Assembly: GCF_022229005.1 (NCBI RefSeq)
Contig: NZ_JAKKFD010000002.1
Coordinates: forward strand, 310,001 to 374,000
Reading direction: 5' to 3'
Source: Micromonospora trifolii
GTDB lineage: Bacteria; Actinomycetota; Actinomycetes; Mycobacteriales; Micromonosporaceae
Length of the DNA stretch: 64,000 nt
Shown here piece after piece: positions 18,101 through 25,156 of this stretch (position 1 is the first letter of the stretch; each line of letters begins with the position of its first letter). A program made the translations under genes and the position numbers. The notes below the pieces were generated by a model that was not told where the DNA came from, did no database searches, and saw nothing but the letters and a program-made list of their open reading frames with translations.

Positions 18101-19617
18101 AGTTCGGTGAGCGGGACAACGGGTTCGAACTCCTGCGGGCGGACGGCTCCACTGTCACCCGGCAGCAGGTGCTCGGGTCCAGCGGCGCGCCGGAGCAGCG
18201 GCTCACCGTACCGACGTCGTTCGCCGCCAAGGCGTCCGGCAAGGAGGCCAAGGCGGCTGCCGCGGCGGCCGGCCCGCAGGCGGCGCCGTGGACCGACATC
18301 GCCAACTACCCGGCTGCGATCATGGACAACCGGGTGGTGAACCTGGACGGCAAGGTGTACTCGCTCGGTGGCGGCAACGGTGAGGCCTCCACCACCAAGA
18401 ACTACGCCTACGACCCGGCCGCGCAGACCTGGACGGCGATCGCCGACCTCCCCGGCGCGCGTAACGCGGTGACCGCGGGCGTGGTGAACGGCAAGATCAT
18501 TGTCAGCGGTGGCTGGGGCGACGCGGGCCCGGACTCCGCCACCTGGTCCTACGACCCGGGGGCCAACACCTGGACGGAACTGGCCGACAACCCGGCACCG
18601 CGGGCCGCTGCCGGTCAGGCCGTCGTCGACGGCAAGCTGTACGCGGTCGGTGGCTGCACGACGGCGGCCTGTCTGCCGATGTCGAACAGCGTCGTCCGGT
18701 ACGACCCGACCGGTGACACCTGGGAGACGATGGCCAACTACCCGAAGTCGGTTGCCTTCGCCTCCTGCGGCGGGATCGACGGCGTCCTCTACTGCACCGG
18801 CGGCAACGACGGAACCGCCGCGCAGAAGTCCAGCTACGCCTTCGACCCGGGTGCCAACACGTGGACCGCCATCGCCGACGCGCCGGCCGACAACTGGGCC
18901 AGCTCGTACGCCGTGGCCAGCGGCAAGCTCCTCGTCGTCGGTGGTTCGCAGGGTGGGGCCATCAGCAACGCCGGCTTCGCCTTCGACCCGGCCGCCGGTT
19001 CGTGGTCCAACCTGCCCAACGCCAACACCGCGCGGTACCGCGGCGGCGCGGCGTGCGGCTTCTACAAGATCGGCGGCTCGTCCGGCAGCTTCAACGCGGC
19101 TGCGGAGAGCGAGGTGCTCCCGGGCTTCGAGGGATGCTCCGAGTCGGCTGCCGACGTCAGCTGGATGACCATCGACAAGTCGGCGGTCACCCTCGCGCCG
19201 GGCGCGAAGGTCACTGTCACCGTCGGTCTGACGGCGAACGTGGACCAGCCGGGCACCTACTCCGGCGCGGTCGCGATCTCCGAGAACACCCCGTACTCGG
19301 TGGCGCCGGTGGCGGTGACCATGACCGCGAACCCCCCGAAGACCTGGGGCAAGCTCATGGGTACGGTCACCGGCACCAGCTGCCAGGGTGCGACCTCGCC
19401 ACTCTCCGGCGCGGTCGTGCAGGTCGACTCGTGGGCGGCGTCGTACACCTTCGCCACCGACGCCGAGGGCAGGTACGCCTACTGGGTGGACCGCCGCAAC
19501 AACCCGCTCACGATGATCGTGGCCAAGGACGGCTGGAAGCCGCAGACCCGTCAGACCAGGATCGACACCGCCACTCCGACGGTGGAGAACTTCGGGTTGG
19601 CGCCCATCAAGTGCTGA
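15193..19617 (+). CDS. Secreted S8 (subtilisin-like) peptidase with carboxypeptidase-regulatory, MAM-like and kelch domains
   Basis: 1474 residues. Signal peptide 1-38 ending GAQAA; propeptide-like region to about 180. The subtilisin domain, about 195-480, has the triad Asp204 (NIDTGV), His253 (GHGTHTMG) and Ser423 (GTSMASPH). Then come two carboxypeptidase-regulatory-like beta domains (about 498-660), a MAM/jelly-roll-like domain (about 678-835, GWTVVDNAGSGQVWKF), a third regulatory-like domain, and a six-bladed kelch-type propeller (about 1035-1300, repeated GGxxx..YDPxxxxWTxxADxP). A BACON/fn3-like strand region and a last regulatory-like domain finish it. The catalytic part resembles bacillopeptidase F. 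Start ATG 15193 follows GGGAGG. It is flanked by two paralogous small regulators pointing inward and away, and is ended by a perfect hairpin. Confidence 0.9.
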   Translation: MFRRPQWRRAARSLVSAGAATILAATCLATISSGAQAAPGGAMGAGAQTGDKIRPELAKQLQAKSEGDFWIRFKDRADLSKASAIKDWSKRGTAVADALRKTAAASQGKIRADLDSSGTRYQTFWATNAIKVNSGSLAMAQKFAGHSEVEGLYAPVAYKVPETTKGTDEKTVNALEWGIANINADDVWSQYGVKGEGITVANIDTGVQFNHPALVNSYRGNNGDGTFDHNYNWFNAANATGACATAPCDGDGHGTHTMGTMAGSDGANQIGVAPGVKWIAANGCCPSDAALVESGQWMLEPLDLNGQNADASKRPNIINNSWGTRDPSNEPFMEDVTNAWTASGIFGAWSNGNSGPACQTSGSPGSLVSNYSTGAYDVNNNVAGFSSRGAGQNGEIKPNISAPGVNVRSSIPGSAYGSISGTSMASPHLAGAIALLYSAAPSLVGDVNATRALLNGAAIDKADDQCGGTAADNNVYGEGRLDALALLNAAPTGDIGTLAGTVTDATSGAPIAGATLTLTGASERELTTGPDGTFSTQLPTGDYQVAVTAFGYASTTKTATVAKGATTTLNVALTAVPSVNVTGAVTDGSGHGWPLYAKVTVTGVSGVYDYTTPSNGRYSIKLPAGQTYTLKYEPQYPGYQTVTKEVVVGSGNTTANVAVPVDTTVCTTAPGYTTGSDGEYETFDATTTPAGWTVVDNAGSGQVWKFTDDGDRGNLTGGTGNFAMIDSDAYGAGTSQDTSLVSPVVNLTSVTAPVIRFNQDFNQLNDDTADVDLSIDGGATWTNVLRQETDVRGPKLTEIPIPQAAGQAQVQVRFHYYDASYEWWWEVDNVLIGSQVTCVPVDGGLVVGNVRDKNDDSYVNGATVTSKDRPAEKAVTVATPDDPGLADGFYWIYSSLTGEHPFTATAGNYVSQTKPVDVEADWATTANFQLAAGRLAVTPTQLSATLQMPNGKTSKSFTVTNTGGAPVEVKFGERDNGFELLRADGSTVTRQQVLGSSGAPEQRLTVPTSFAAKASGKEAKAAAAAAGPQAAPWTDIANYPAAIMDNRVVNLDGKVYSLGGGNGEASTTKNYAYDPAAQTWTAIADLPGARNAVTAGVVNGKIIVSGGWGDAGPDSATWSYDPGANTWTELADNPAPRAAAGQAVVDGKLYAVGGCTTAACLPMSNSVVRYDPTGDTWETMANYPKSVAFASCGGIDGVLYCTGGNDGTAAQKSSYAFDPGANTWTAIADAPADNWASSYAVASGKLLVVGGSQGGAISNAGFAFDPAAGSWSNLPNANTARYRGGAACGFYKIGGSSGSFNAAAESEVLPGFEGCSESAADVSWMTIDKSAVTLAPGAKVTVTVGLTANVDQPGTYSGAVAISENTPYSVAPVAVTMTANPPKTWGKLMGTVTGTSCQGATSPLSGAVVQVDSWAASYTFATDAEGRYAYWVDRRNNPLTMIVAKDGWKPQTRQTRIDTATPTVENFGLAPIKC

Positions 19618-19640
19618 CACCTGAGCACTAGCCGAAGAAA

Positions 19641-19675
19641 TCCGGCCCGCCTGGTCTGCGACCAGGCGGGCCGGA
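19641..19675. terminator. Perfect 15-bp hairpin terminator
   Basis: Arms 19641-19655 and 19661-19675 are exact reverse complements with a 5-base loop. It begins 23 bases after the peptidase stop and ends 16 bases before the stop of the convergent regulator 2 gene, so it should serve both transcripts. Confidence 0.9.
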
Positions 19676-19691
19676 CCACGTCCGGGGTGGA

Positions 19692-20198
19692 TCAGACGGG
19701 GGCGAGCCGAAAGCCGACGCCGCGCACCGAGTGGATGGTCGCCGCGGCGTTGAGCCTGGCGAGCTTGCCGCGCACCCGGCGGACCACCGAGTGAATGTCG
19801 GAGCCCCGGCCGAGGTGCCGGTTGCCCCAGACCTCGAGGTGCAGGCGCTCGTAGGTCCAGACCTGCCCGGGCGCGTGCACCAGGCAGAGCAGGACGTCGT
19901 GCTCCAACCGGGTCAGGTCGATCTCCTGGTCGCGCCAGCGCAGCACCCGGCGGTCGGAGTCGACGGCCAGATCCGGTGGCGGTGGCTGAGGGCTCGGTGC
20001 CACCTCGGCGAGCGCAGCCCTGCTCGGGGGAGCCGGGACGGGGGGCGCCTCGACCACCCCGAGGAACTCTCGCGCCTGGTCGACGGTCGAGACGATCAGG
20101 AAGGCGTCACTGCCACCGAGCAGCCGGGCCAGATGTCGCCGCTCGGCCGGCGAGGATGCGATGCCGATGACCAGGCTGGCGACTGGAATTTCCTGCAT
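19692..20198 (-). CDS. Small winged-helix regulator with degenerate receiver-like N-terminus (paralogue 2)
   Basis: 168 residues, ATG 20198 with AGGTG upstream. N-terminal LVIGIASSPAERRHLARLLGG corresponds to LLIAVTPSPAERIRLAELLDG of the gene at 14428-14931. After a Pro-rich linker, the winged helix (IDLTRLEHDVLLCLVHAPGQ...VWGNRHLGRGSDIHSVVRRVRGKLARL...TIHSVRGVGFRL) is clearly homologous along its length. As in paralogue 1, no receiver Asp is seen. It is convergent with the S8 peptidase gene, so two related regulators bracket it. Likely arose by duplication; control of the peptidase is an inference from position. Confidence 0.8.
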   Translation of the reverse strand: MQEIPVASLVIGIASSPAERRHLARLLGGSDAFLIVSTVDQAREFLGVVEAPPVPAPPSRAALAEVAPSPQPPPPDLAVDSDRRVLRWRDQEIDLTRLEHDVLLCLVHAPGQVWTYERLHLEVWGNRHLGRGSDIHSVVRRVRGKLARLNAAATIHSVRGVGFRLAPV

Positions 20199-20458
20199 TT
20201 GCCAACACCTTCCGGTTCCCCAACTCACTCCGGATGGATTTTTCGCACTGCCGACCGAAACATCGATCGGCGTCCTGACCCTAGTGGTGGCTGATCTCGG
20301 CTGGGTAAAACATAGTTGCATGTAAGCATGTGAATCTCGTAGCGCCGCCCAGGTCCACCCGGCCCACCGCCGACGATCCGCTTTTCCGGAAGCGGTGGGG
20401 GTGGTTGTGACAGAACCAAGACAATTCGAGGACGGGGTACGGACCTGCCGGGGCGAGC

Positions 20459-21445
20459 ATGGTCGCCATGTCCATCGGATCGTTGTACTCCGTCGGGCGG
20501 TCGACGCCCGGTCCGGCGCGACCGCTGCCCCACGCCCGCGCGGCGGTGCCGCTGGGGCTTCGACTGCTCGCGGCGGCGCTGTGCGGTCTGGTCGCCCTGG
20601 CCCTCACCGCCGCCGTCTTCGTGCGGACGTACCCGGGGCAGTGGCTGGACGGGGTGCTCCTGCCGCGCGCCGAGCGGGGCGGGGGGTACGAGCAGCAGAC
20701 AGTGCTGGTGGGCCCGGCCAAGAGCGTGCTGGCCACCTTCGGCAGCCCGAGCCTCATCGCGGCCCTGCTCGGTGTGGTGCTGCTGGTGGGTGTGCTCCGC
20801 CGACGACTGGTGGCGGGGGTCGTCGGTGTGGGCGTTGTCGTCAGCGTGGTGCTGCTGGCCGGTGCTGTGAAATCGGAGCTGCCCCGCCCGGATCTGCAGA
20901 TCGAGAGCTCCACCACCCACAACAGCTTCCCCAGCGGTCATGTCGCGGCGGCGACCGCCCTGCTGCTGGCGTTCATGCTGGTCCTGCCGGGGTGGGCCCG
21001 GCGCTGGCTGGCGGCGCCGGGCGCTGCGGGTGTCTCGGTGATCGCCTCCGCCACGATGATCGCGGGCTGGCACCGGTTCAGCGACGTGCTCGGTGGCGTA
21101 CTGCTGGGGGTGACAGTGTTCTGCCTGGCCGCGGCGGCGTTGGCGGCCAGGCCCGACGAGCGCGACACGGCCGGCGGTTCGGACGGCGGCAGCCTCTGGC
21201 GCCGGCTGGCCGAGGCGGCAGTCGGGCTGGTCGTGCTGGTCTGGGCGCTGCTGGTGGTCGTGCCCGGCCTGGCCGCATCGGTGCAGCGCGGCCTGCTGAT
21301 CGCCATCGTGGCCGCGGCTGCCTCGACGATGTTCCTGGTGGGAGCTGTGGTGTTCCTGGTGCGGTCGACGGGATTCGCGGTGTCACTCTCTCCGCGAAGC
21401 CCCGCGCGGTCGCCGTCGACGAGCGAAACCCGAAAGATCTCATGA
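20459..21445 (+). CDS. PAP2-family membrane phosphatase
   Basis: 328 residues with about six hydrophobic helices plus two more near the C-terminus. The three phosphatase signatures of the PAP2/undecaprenyl-pyrophosphate phosphatase group are present: KSELPRP (K-x6-RP type), FPSGHVAA (PSGH) and AGWHRFSDVLGG (R-x5-H-x3-D type, with His as general base). Such enzymes dephosphorylate lipid pyrophosphates such as undecaprenyl-PP or phosphatidic acid at the membrane surface. ATG 20459 or 20468 are both possible. The response regulator starts 16 bases downstream, so the gene probably belongs functionally to the envelope block that follows. Confidence 0.85.
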   Translation: MVAMSIGSLYSVGRSTPGPARPLPHARAAVPLGLRLLAAALCGLVALALTAAVFVRTYPGQWLDGVLLPRAERGGGYEQQTVLVGPAKSVLATFGSPSLIAALLGVVLLVGVLRRRLVAGVVGVGVVVSVVLLAGAVKSELPRPDLQIESSTTHNSFPSGHVAAATALLLAFMLVLPGWARRWLAAPGAAGVSVIASATMIAGWHRFSDVLGGVLLGVTVFCLAAAALAARPDERDTAGGSDGGSLWRRLAEAAVGLVVLVWALLVVVPGLAASVQRGLLIAIVAAAASTMFLVGAVVFLVRSTGFAVSLSPRSPARSPSTSETRKIS

Positions 21446-21448
21446 TGG

Positions 21449-21454
21449 GATACT
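21449..21454 (+). promoter_or_regulatory. -10-like element of a leaderless response-regulator transcript
   Basis: GATACT ends exactly 7 bases before the ATG of the response regulator, and there is no Shine-Dalgarno in the space. The same -10 to start distance recurs in other genes of this window. The response regulator may therefore have its own leaderless promoter in addition to read-through from the phosphatase gene. Confidence 0.5.
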
Positions 21455-21461
21455 TGACGAC

Positions 21462-22154
21462 ATGTCCCAGGTCCTGTTGATCGAAGACCACCAGACGGTG
21501 CGCGACGGACTCCAGTTGGCGCTCACCCGACAGGGCCACACAGTGCATGCCGTGGGCACCGGTGAGCAGGGGTTGGAGCGGCTGCGCACGACCTCGTCCG
21601 ATGTCGTGGTCCTCGATCTCATGCTGCCCGGGATGGACGGGTTCGAGGTGTGCCGCCGAATCCGGCAGCTCGGTGACCTGCCGATCATCATGCTCACCGC
21701 CCGCAACGACGACATGGACGTGGTGGCGGGCCTGGAGGCCGGCGCCGACGACTACGTGGTCAAGCCCGTGCAGGCCCGGGTGCTCGAGGCGCGCATCCGC
21801 GCGGTGCTGCGACGGACCGCTGGCGACTCGCGGCGCGGCGGCGATCGGACCGGCCTGGAGCAGCACGGCGCCCTGACCATCGACCGGGCCGCGCTGGTGG
21901 TCAGCAAGGACGGAAAACCGGTCAGCCTCGCCCCGACGGAACTGCGGCTGCTGCTCGAACTCTCGCACACGCCGGGCCAGGTGCTCAGCCGCCAGCAGTT
22001 GCTGGAGGCCGTGTGGGAGCACGGCTATCTTGGCGACTCGCGACTCGTGGACGCGTGCGTCCAACGGGTACGGGCCAAGATCGAGGTCGATTCGTCGGCG
22101 CCGGTCTTCATCCAGACGGTGCGTGGTTTCGGATACCGGTTCGGGCCGCTGTGA
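21462..22154 (+). CDS. OmpR-family response regulator
   Basis: 230 residues: receiver domain 1-115 with acidic pocket IEDH (Glu8, Asp9), phosphoacceptor Asp52 (VVLDLMLPGMDG), Thr in MLTAR and Lys in VVKP; then a winged-helix DNA-binding domain (about 130-230, ending VRGFGYRFGP). The stop overlaps the kinase start by 4 bases (GTGA). The pair most resembles actinobacterial CseB/CseC and AfsQ1/AfsQ2 systems that respond to envelope stress; the lipoprotein that follows supports the Cse comparison, but no ECF sigma gene is present. Confidence 0.92.
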   Translation: MSQVLLIEDHQTVRDGLQLALTRQGHTVHAVGTGEQGLERLRTTSSDVVVLDLMLPGMDGFEVCRRIRQLGDLPIIMLTARNDDMDVVAGLEAGADDYVVKPVQARVLEARIRAVLRRTAGDSRRGGDRTGLEQHGALTIDRAALVVSKDGKPVSLAPTELRLLLELSHTPGQVLSRQQLLEAVWEHGYLGDSRLVDACVQRVRAKIEVDSSAPVFIQTVRGFGYRFGPL

Positions 22155-23611
22155 CGTTCTGGCGCCCGGTCGCCGCCCAGGTCTCAGGCCTGCGGGTTCG
22201 GCTGCTCCTGGCGTTCGCGCTGCTGGGGATCACCACCACGGCCGTCGTGGCCAGCGGCAGCTACGTGCAGGCCCGGACCGTCATCCTCCAGCAGGCGCAG
22301 GACGCCGCGGTGATGTCGCTGACCGACCAGCTCACCAAGGTCTACCCGATCGCCCAGCTCCCGCCGACCCAGGACGAGCTCGAACTGTTGGCTCAGCGCC
22401 TCAGCGATCGGGAGAGCTTCGCGGTGGTCGTCTACCGGGACATGCGGGCACAGGGCGGCTCCGCACTCGCCGACCCGCTCACCCCCGAGCTTCGGCAGCA
22501 GGTCCGTGACGGTGACATCGCCTGGCAACGGGTCTCACTCGCCGGAGAGCCCGCGCTGCTCATCGGTACCCAGTTGGCGCTTGACCGCCCGGACGGCACG
22601 TCCCGCCCGTCCGGGGTGGAGGTCTACTCGGTGCGCAACCTCGTGCCCGAGCAGCAGAGCATCGACCAACTCGCCACCAGGGCGTGGCTGACCGGCGGGT
22701 TGTCCCTGCTCCTCGCCGTCCTGCTGGCCCTGCTGTCCGCCCGCGGAGTCCTGCGACCGGTCCGCGACCTGGGCCGGGCGGCGCGCCGCCTCGGTGAGGG
22801 CGACCTGTCCACCCGGCTGACGGTCCGGGGCGTCGACGAGTTGGCCGACGTGGCACGCACCTTCAACGACACCGCGGGCACGCTGGAGCGGCAGGTCGGT
22901 GAGCTGCGGCGGATGGAATCCGACGCCCGCCGCTTCGTGGCCGACGTCTCGCACGAACTCCGTACGCCGCTGGCCGCGATGACGGCGGTCACCGATGTGC
23001 TCGACGAGGAGGCCGAGCACCTGCCCGGGGATGCCGGCCGGGCCGCCCGGCTGGTCAGCCAGGAGACACAGAACCTCACCCAACTGGTCAACGACCTCAT
23101 CGAGGTCAGCAGGTTCGACTCCGGCACGGCACGGCTCGCCCTCGACGACGTGGACGTGGCCGCGGCGGTGACCGCGACCCTGCGGATCCGCGGCTGGGCC
23201 GACCGGGTACGCGCCGACCTGCCGTCCGGAGTGGTGGCCCGGCTCGATCCCCGCCGGCTGGACGTCATCGTCGCCAACCTGGTCGCCAACGCCTTCCGGC
23301 ACGGTGCCGAGCCGGTGTCGGTGCGCCTGAGCGCCGACCCGGACTGGGTCACCATCGAGGTGGCCGACCAGGGGCCGGGGCTGGACCCGGAGGTGCTGCC
23401 CCACGTCTTCGACCGCCTCTACAAGGCCGACACCGCGCGTTCCCGCTCCGAGGGCAGCGGCCTCGGCCTCGCCATCTCCTGGGAGAACGCGCGGCTGCAC
23501 CGCCACGGCGAGCGACGCGGGGCCCTCGTCGCCGGCAACGGCCCCGGGGGCGGCGCGGTCTTCACACTCCGGCTGCCCCGGGAGACGACGGACCCCGGAG
23601 GTGCCCGGTGA
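22151..23611 (+). CDS. Sensor histidine kinase
   Basis: 486 residues. Membrane helix at about 16-38, an extracytoplasmic sensor region of about 140 residues, second helix at about 178-198, HAMP (200-250, RPVRDLGRAARRLGEGDLSTR), a dimerisation/phosphoacceptor segment with His268 (DVSHELRTPLAA), and an ATPase domain (N box about 377, GSGLGLAISWENARLH). The tail after the G2 box (RHGERRGALVAGNGPGGG) keeps the usual final strand. GTG 22151 overlaps the regulator stop, which sets the start. Partner of the response regulator at 21462-22154. Confidence 0.92.
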   Translation: MTFWRPVAAQVSGLRVRLLLAFALLGITTTAVVASGSYVQARTVILQQAQDAAVMSLTDQLTKVYPIAQLPPTQDELELLAQRLSDRESFAVVVYRDMRAQGGSALADPLTPELRQQVRDGDIAWQRVSLAGEPALLIGTQLALDRPDGTSRPSGVEVYSVRNLVPEQQSIDQLATRAWLTGGLSLLLAVLLALLSARGVLRPVRDLGRAARRLGEGDLSTRLTVRGVDELADVARTFNDTAGTLERQVGELRRMESDARRFVADVSHELRTPLAAMTAVTDVLDEEAEHLPGDAGRAARLVSQETQNLTQLVNDLIEVSRFDSGTARLALDDVDVAAAVTATLRIRGWADRVRADLPSGVVARLDPRRLDVIVANLVANAFRHGAEPVSVRLSADPDWVTIEVADQGPGLDPEVLPHVFDRLYKADTARSRSEGSGLGLAISWENARLHRHGERRGALVAGNGPGGGAVFTLRLPRETTDPGGAR

Positions 23612-24114
23612 CCAGGCGGCGGACCGGCCGCGCGTTGCTCGCCGGCGGGCTGCTGCTCGGCACGCTGCTGGCAACGGGTTGTGGGGTACGTCCCAGCGCC
23701 GTCATCACCGGTCGCCCAGCGGTCAGCGGCCCGGCGCAGGGCGTCGGGCTCTACCTGCTCGCGCAGGGCGAACTCGTACTGGTCCTCCGTCCGGCCACGG
23801 GGGACTCCGCCCCCGCCAACAACCTCGCCCTGCTCGCTGCCGGTCCGGAGGTGAACGAACGCCGACAGGGCCTCACCAGTGAGGTGCCGGCCGGGCTCGA
23901 CCCGGTCACCGTGACGTCCGCGGCCGATCAATCCGGTGGCCTCACGGTGCGGACAAACACCGCGGCGCGGGCGTTGTCGGAAAACGCTGTCGACCAGATC
24001 GTCTGCACGGTCGCCGACGCCGCGGCGCAGACCGGCTTCACGAACAGCTCCACCCCGGTCACCATCGTCGGGCCGGACGGCGCCCGGCCTCCTCAGCGGT
24101 GCCCGATCAGCTGA
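23608..24114 (+). CDS. Small lipoprotein of the two-component operon
   Basis: 168 residues. Signal peptide with lipobox LLATGC (lipidated Cys25) and no other family I recognise. GTG 23608 overlaps the kinase stop by 4 bases, so it is translationally coupled to the sensor. In Streptomyces the lipoprotein CseA modulates CseB/CseC signalling; a similar role for this protein is likely by position, although sequence relation to CseA cannot be shown here. Its stop lies 19 bases from the stop of the convergent ligase gene. Confidence 0.8.
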   Translation: MTRRRTGRALLAGGLLLGTLLATGCGVRPSAVITGRPAVSGPAQGVGLYLLAQGELVLVLRPATGDSAPANNLALLAAGPEVNERRQGLTSEVPAGLDPVTVTSAADQSGGLTVRTNTAARALSENAVDQIVCTVADAAAQTGFTNSSTPVTIVGPDGARPPQRCPIS

Positions 24115-24133
24115 CCGGGCACCGACCACCGCC

Positions 24134-25156
24134 TCAGACCAGGTCGACCGCTCGGGCCTGCCGGGGCAACCCGCTGTGGTGGCCGTGATCCTGGTCGGCC
24201 AGCGCACCGGCGATCAGGATGTCGATCAGGGCGGCGAACCCGATGCCGGCCTGCTGCCAGATCTGCGGGAACTGGGACGCGGCAGTGAAGCCGGGGAACG
24301 TGTTGACCTCGTTGACGATGGGCTCGGGTGACCCCTCGGTGGGCAGGAAGAAGTCGACCCGCAGCAGCCCACGGCAGTCGAGGGCCTGGAAGGCGCGGAT
24401 CGCACGGTCCTGGAGCACCTCGGTGGTCGCCGCGTCGAGCGGGGCGGGAATCTGGAAGATCGCCCCGCCGTCGTACTTCGCGTCGTAGTCGAAGAAGCCG
24501 GCGCCGGTCACCCGGATCTCCAGCGGCGGGCCGGCCTGCACCCGGCCGTCCGGGTGCTGGAGGACGGCCACGTCGATCTCGCGTCCCCGCGCCCCCTGCT
24601 CGACGAGCACCTTCGGGTCGACCTGGCGGGCCTGCTCCAGCGCGGCGGGAACCCCCGGCCAGTCGTCCACCCTGACGACGCCCAGGCTCGACCCGGCCCG
24701 GGCCGGCTTGACGAAGACCGGCAGCTCTAGCCGACGCCGGTCCTCGGGCGACAGGTCCTCACCGGGACGCAGGGTCACCCCCGGGCTGACCCGCAGGCCC
24801 TCCGCCGCGAGGAGCCGCTTGGTCACCCCCTTGTCCATGCCGGCGGCGCTGGCGAAGACGCCGTTGCCGACGTACGGCACGCCGAGCCATTCCAGCAGTG
24901 ACGAGACGGTGCCGTCCTCGCCGTACGGGCCGTGCAGGGCCGGGAACACCACGTCCTGGGCGCGCAGGACGCGCAACGCCGCAGGCAGGGGCGTCGGTCG
25001 GCCGCCGACATGCCACCCGCCGTCGCGGTCGATGAGCACCTCGGTGACCTGGTACCGCTCACGGTCCAGGTGGGCGAGGATGCTCGCCGCCGAGCGGCAG
25101 GACACGTCGTGCTCGCCGCTCTGCCCGCCGTACAGCACTGCCAGTCGGGTTGTCAT
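24134..25156 (-). CDS. D-alanine-D-alanine-ligase family protein (possible D-Ala-D-Ser ligase)
   Basis: 340-residue ATP-grasp enzyme that joins D-Ala to a second D-residue for peptidoglycan. Glu15 (SGEHDVS), the serine loop GSSLG (156-157), YDAKY (224-228) and the Mg-binding NEVN (282-285) are present. The YxxKY omega loop is of the D-Ala-D-Ala or D-Ala-D-Ser kind; VanA-type D-Ala-D-Lac ligases have a different loop. In the C-terminal pocket, where E. coli DdlB has SHSLVP and Van ligases SYSRYP, this protein has AASQFP, placing Gln295 at the Leu/Met/Arg position. ATG 25156 overlaps the racemase stop by 4 bases. It may be a second, specialised ligase; whether the housekeeping Ddl is elsewhere cannot be seen. 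Confidence 0.88.
   Translation of the reverse strand: MTTRLAVLYGGQSGEHDVSCRSAASILAHLDRERYQVTEVLIDRDGGWHVGGRPTPLPAALRVLRAQDVVFPALHGPYGEDGTVSSLLEWLGVPYVGNGVFASAAGMDKGVTKRLLAAEGLRVSPGVTLRPGEDLSPEDRRRLELPVFVKPARAGSSLGVVRVDDWPGVPAALEQARQVDPKVLVEQGARGREIDVAVLQHPDGRVQAGPPLEIRVTGAGFFDYDAKYDGGAIFQIPAPLDAATTEVLQDRAIRAFQALDCRGLLRVDFFLPTEGSPEPIVNEVNTFPGFTAASQFPQIWQQAGIGFAALIDILIAGALADQDHGHHSGLPRQARAVDLV

Noticed and set aside
15229..19620. A frame of about 1460 codons on the minus strand opposite the S8 peptidase
   Set aside because: It is an antisense mirror of a long GC-rich gene; its translation is repetitive in Arg, Val and Gly with no domain, while the plus strand has signal peptide, catalytic triad and kelch motifs.
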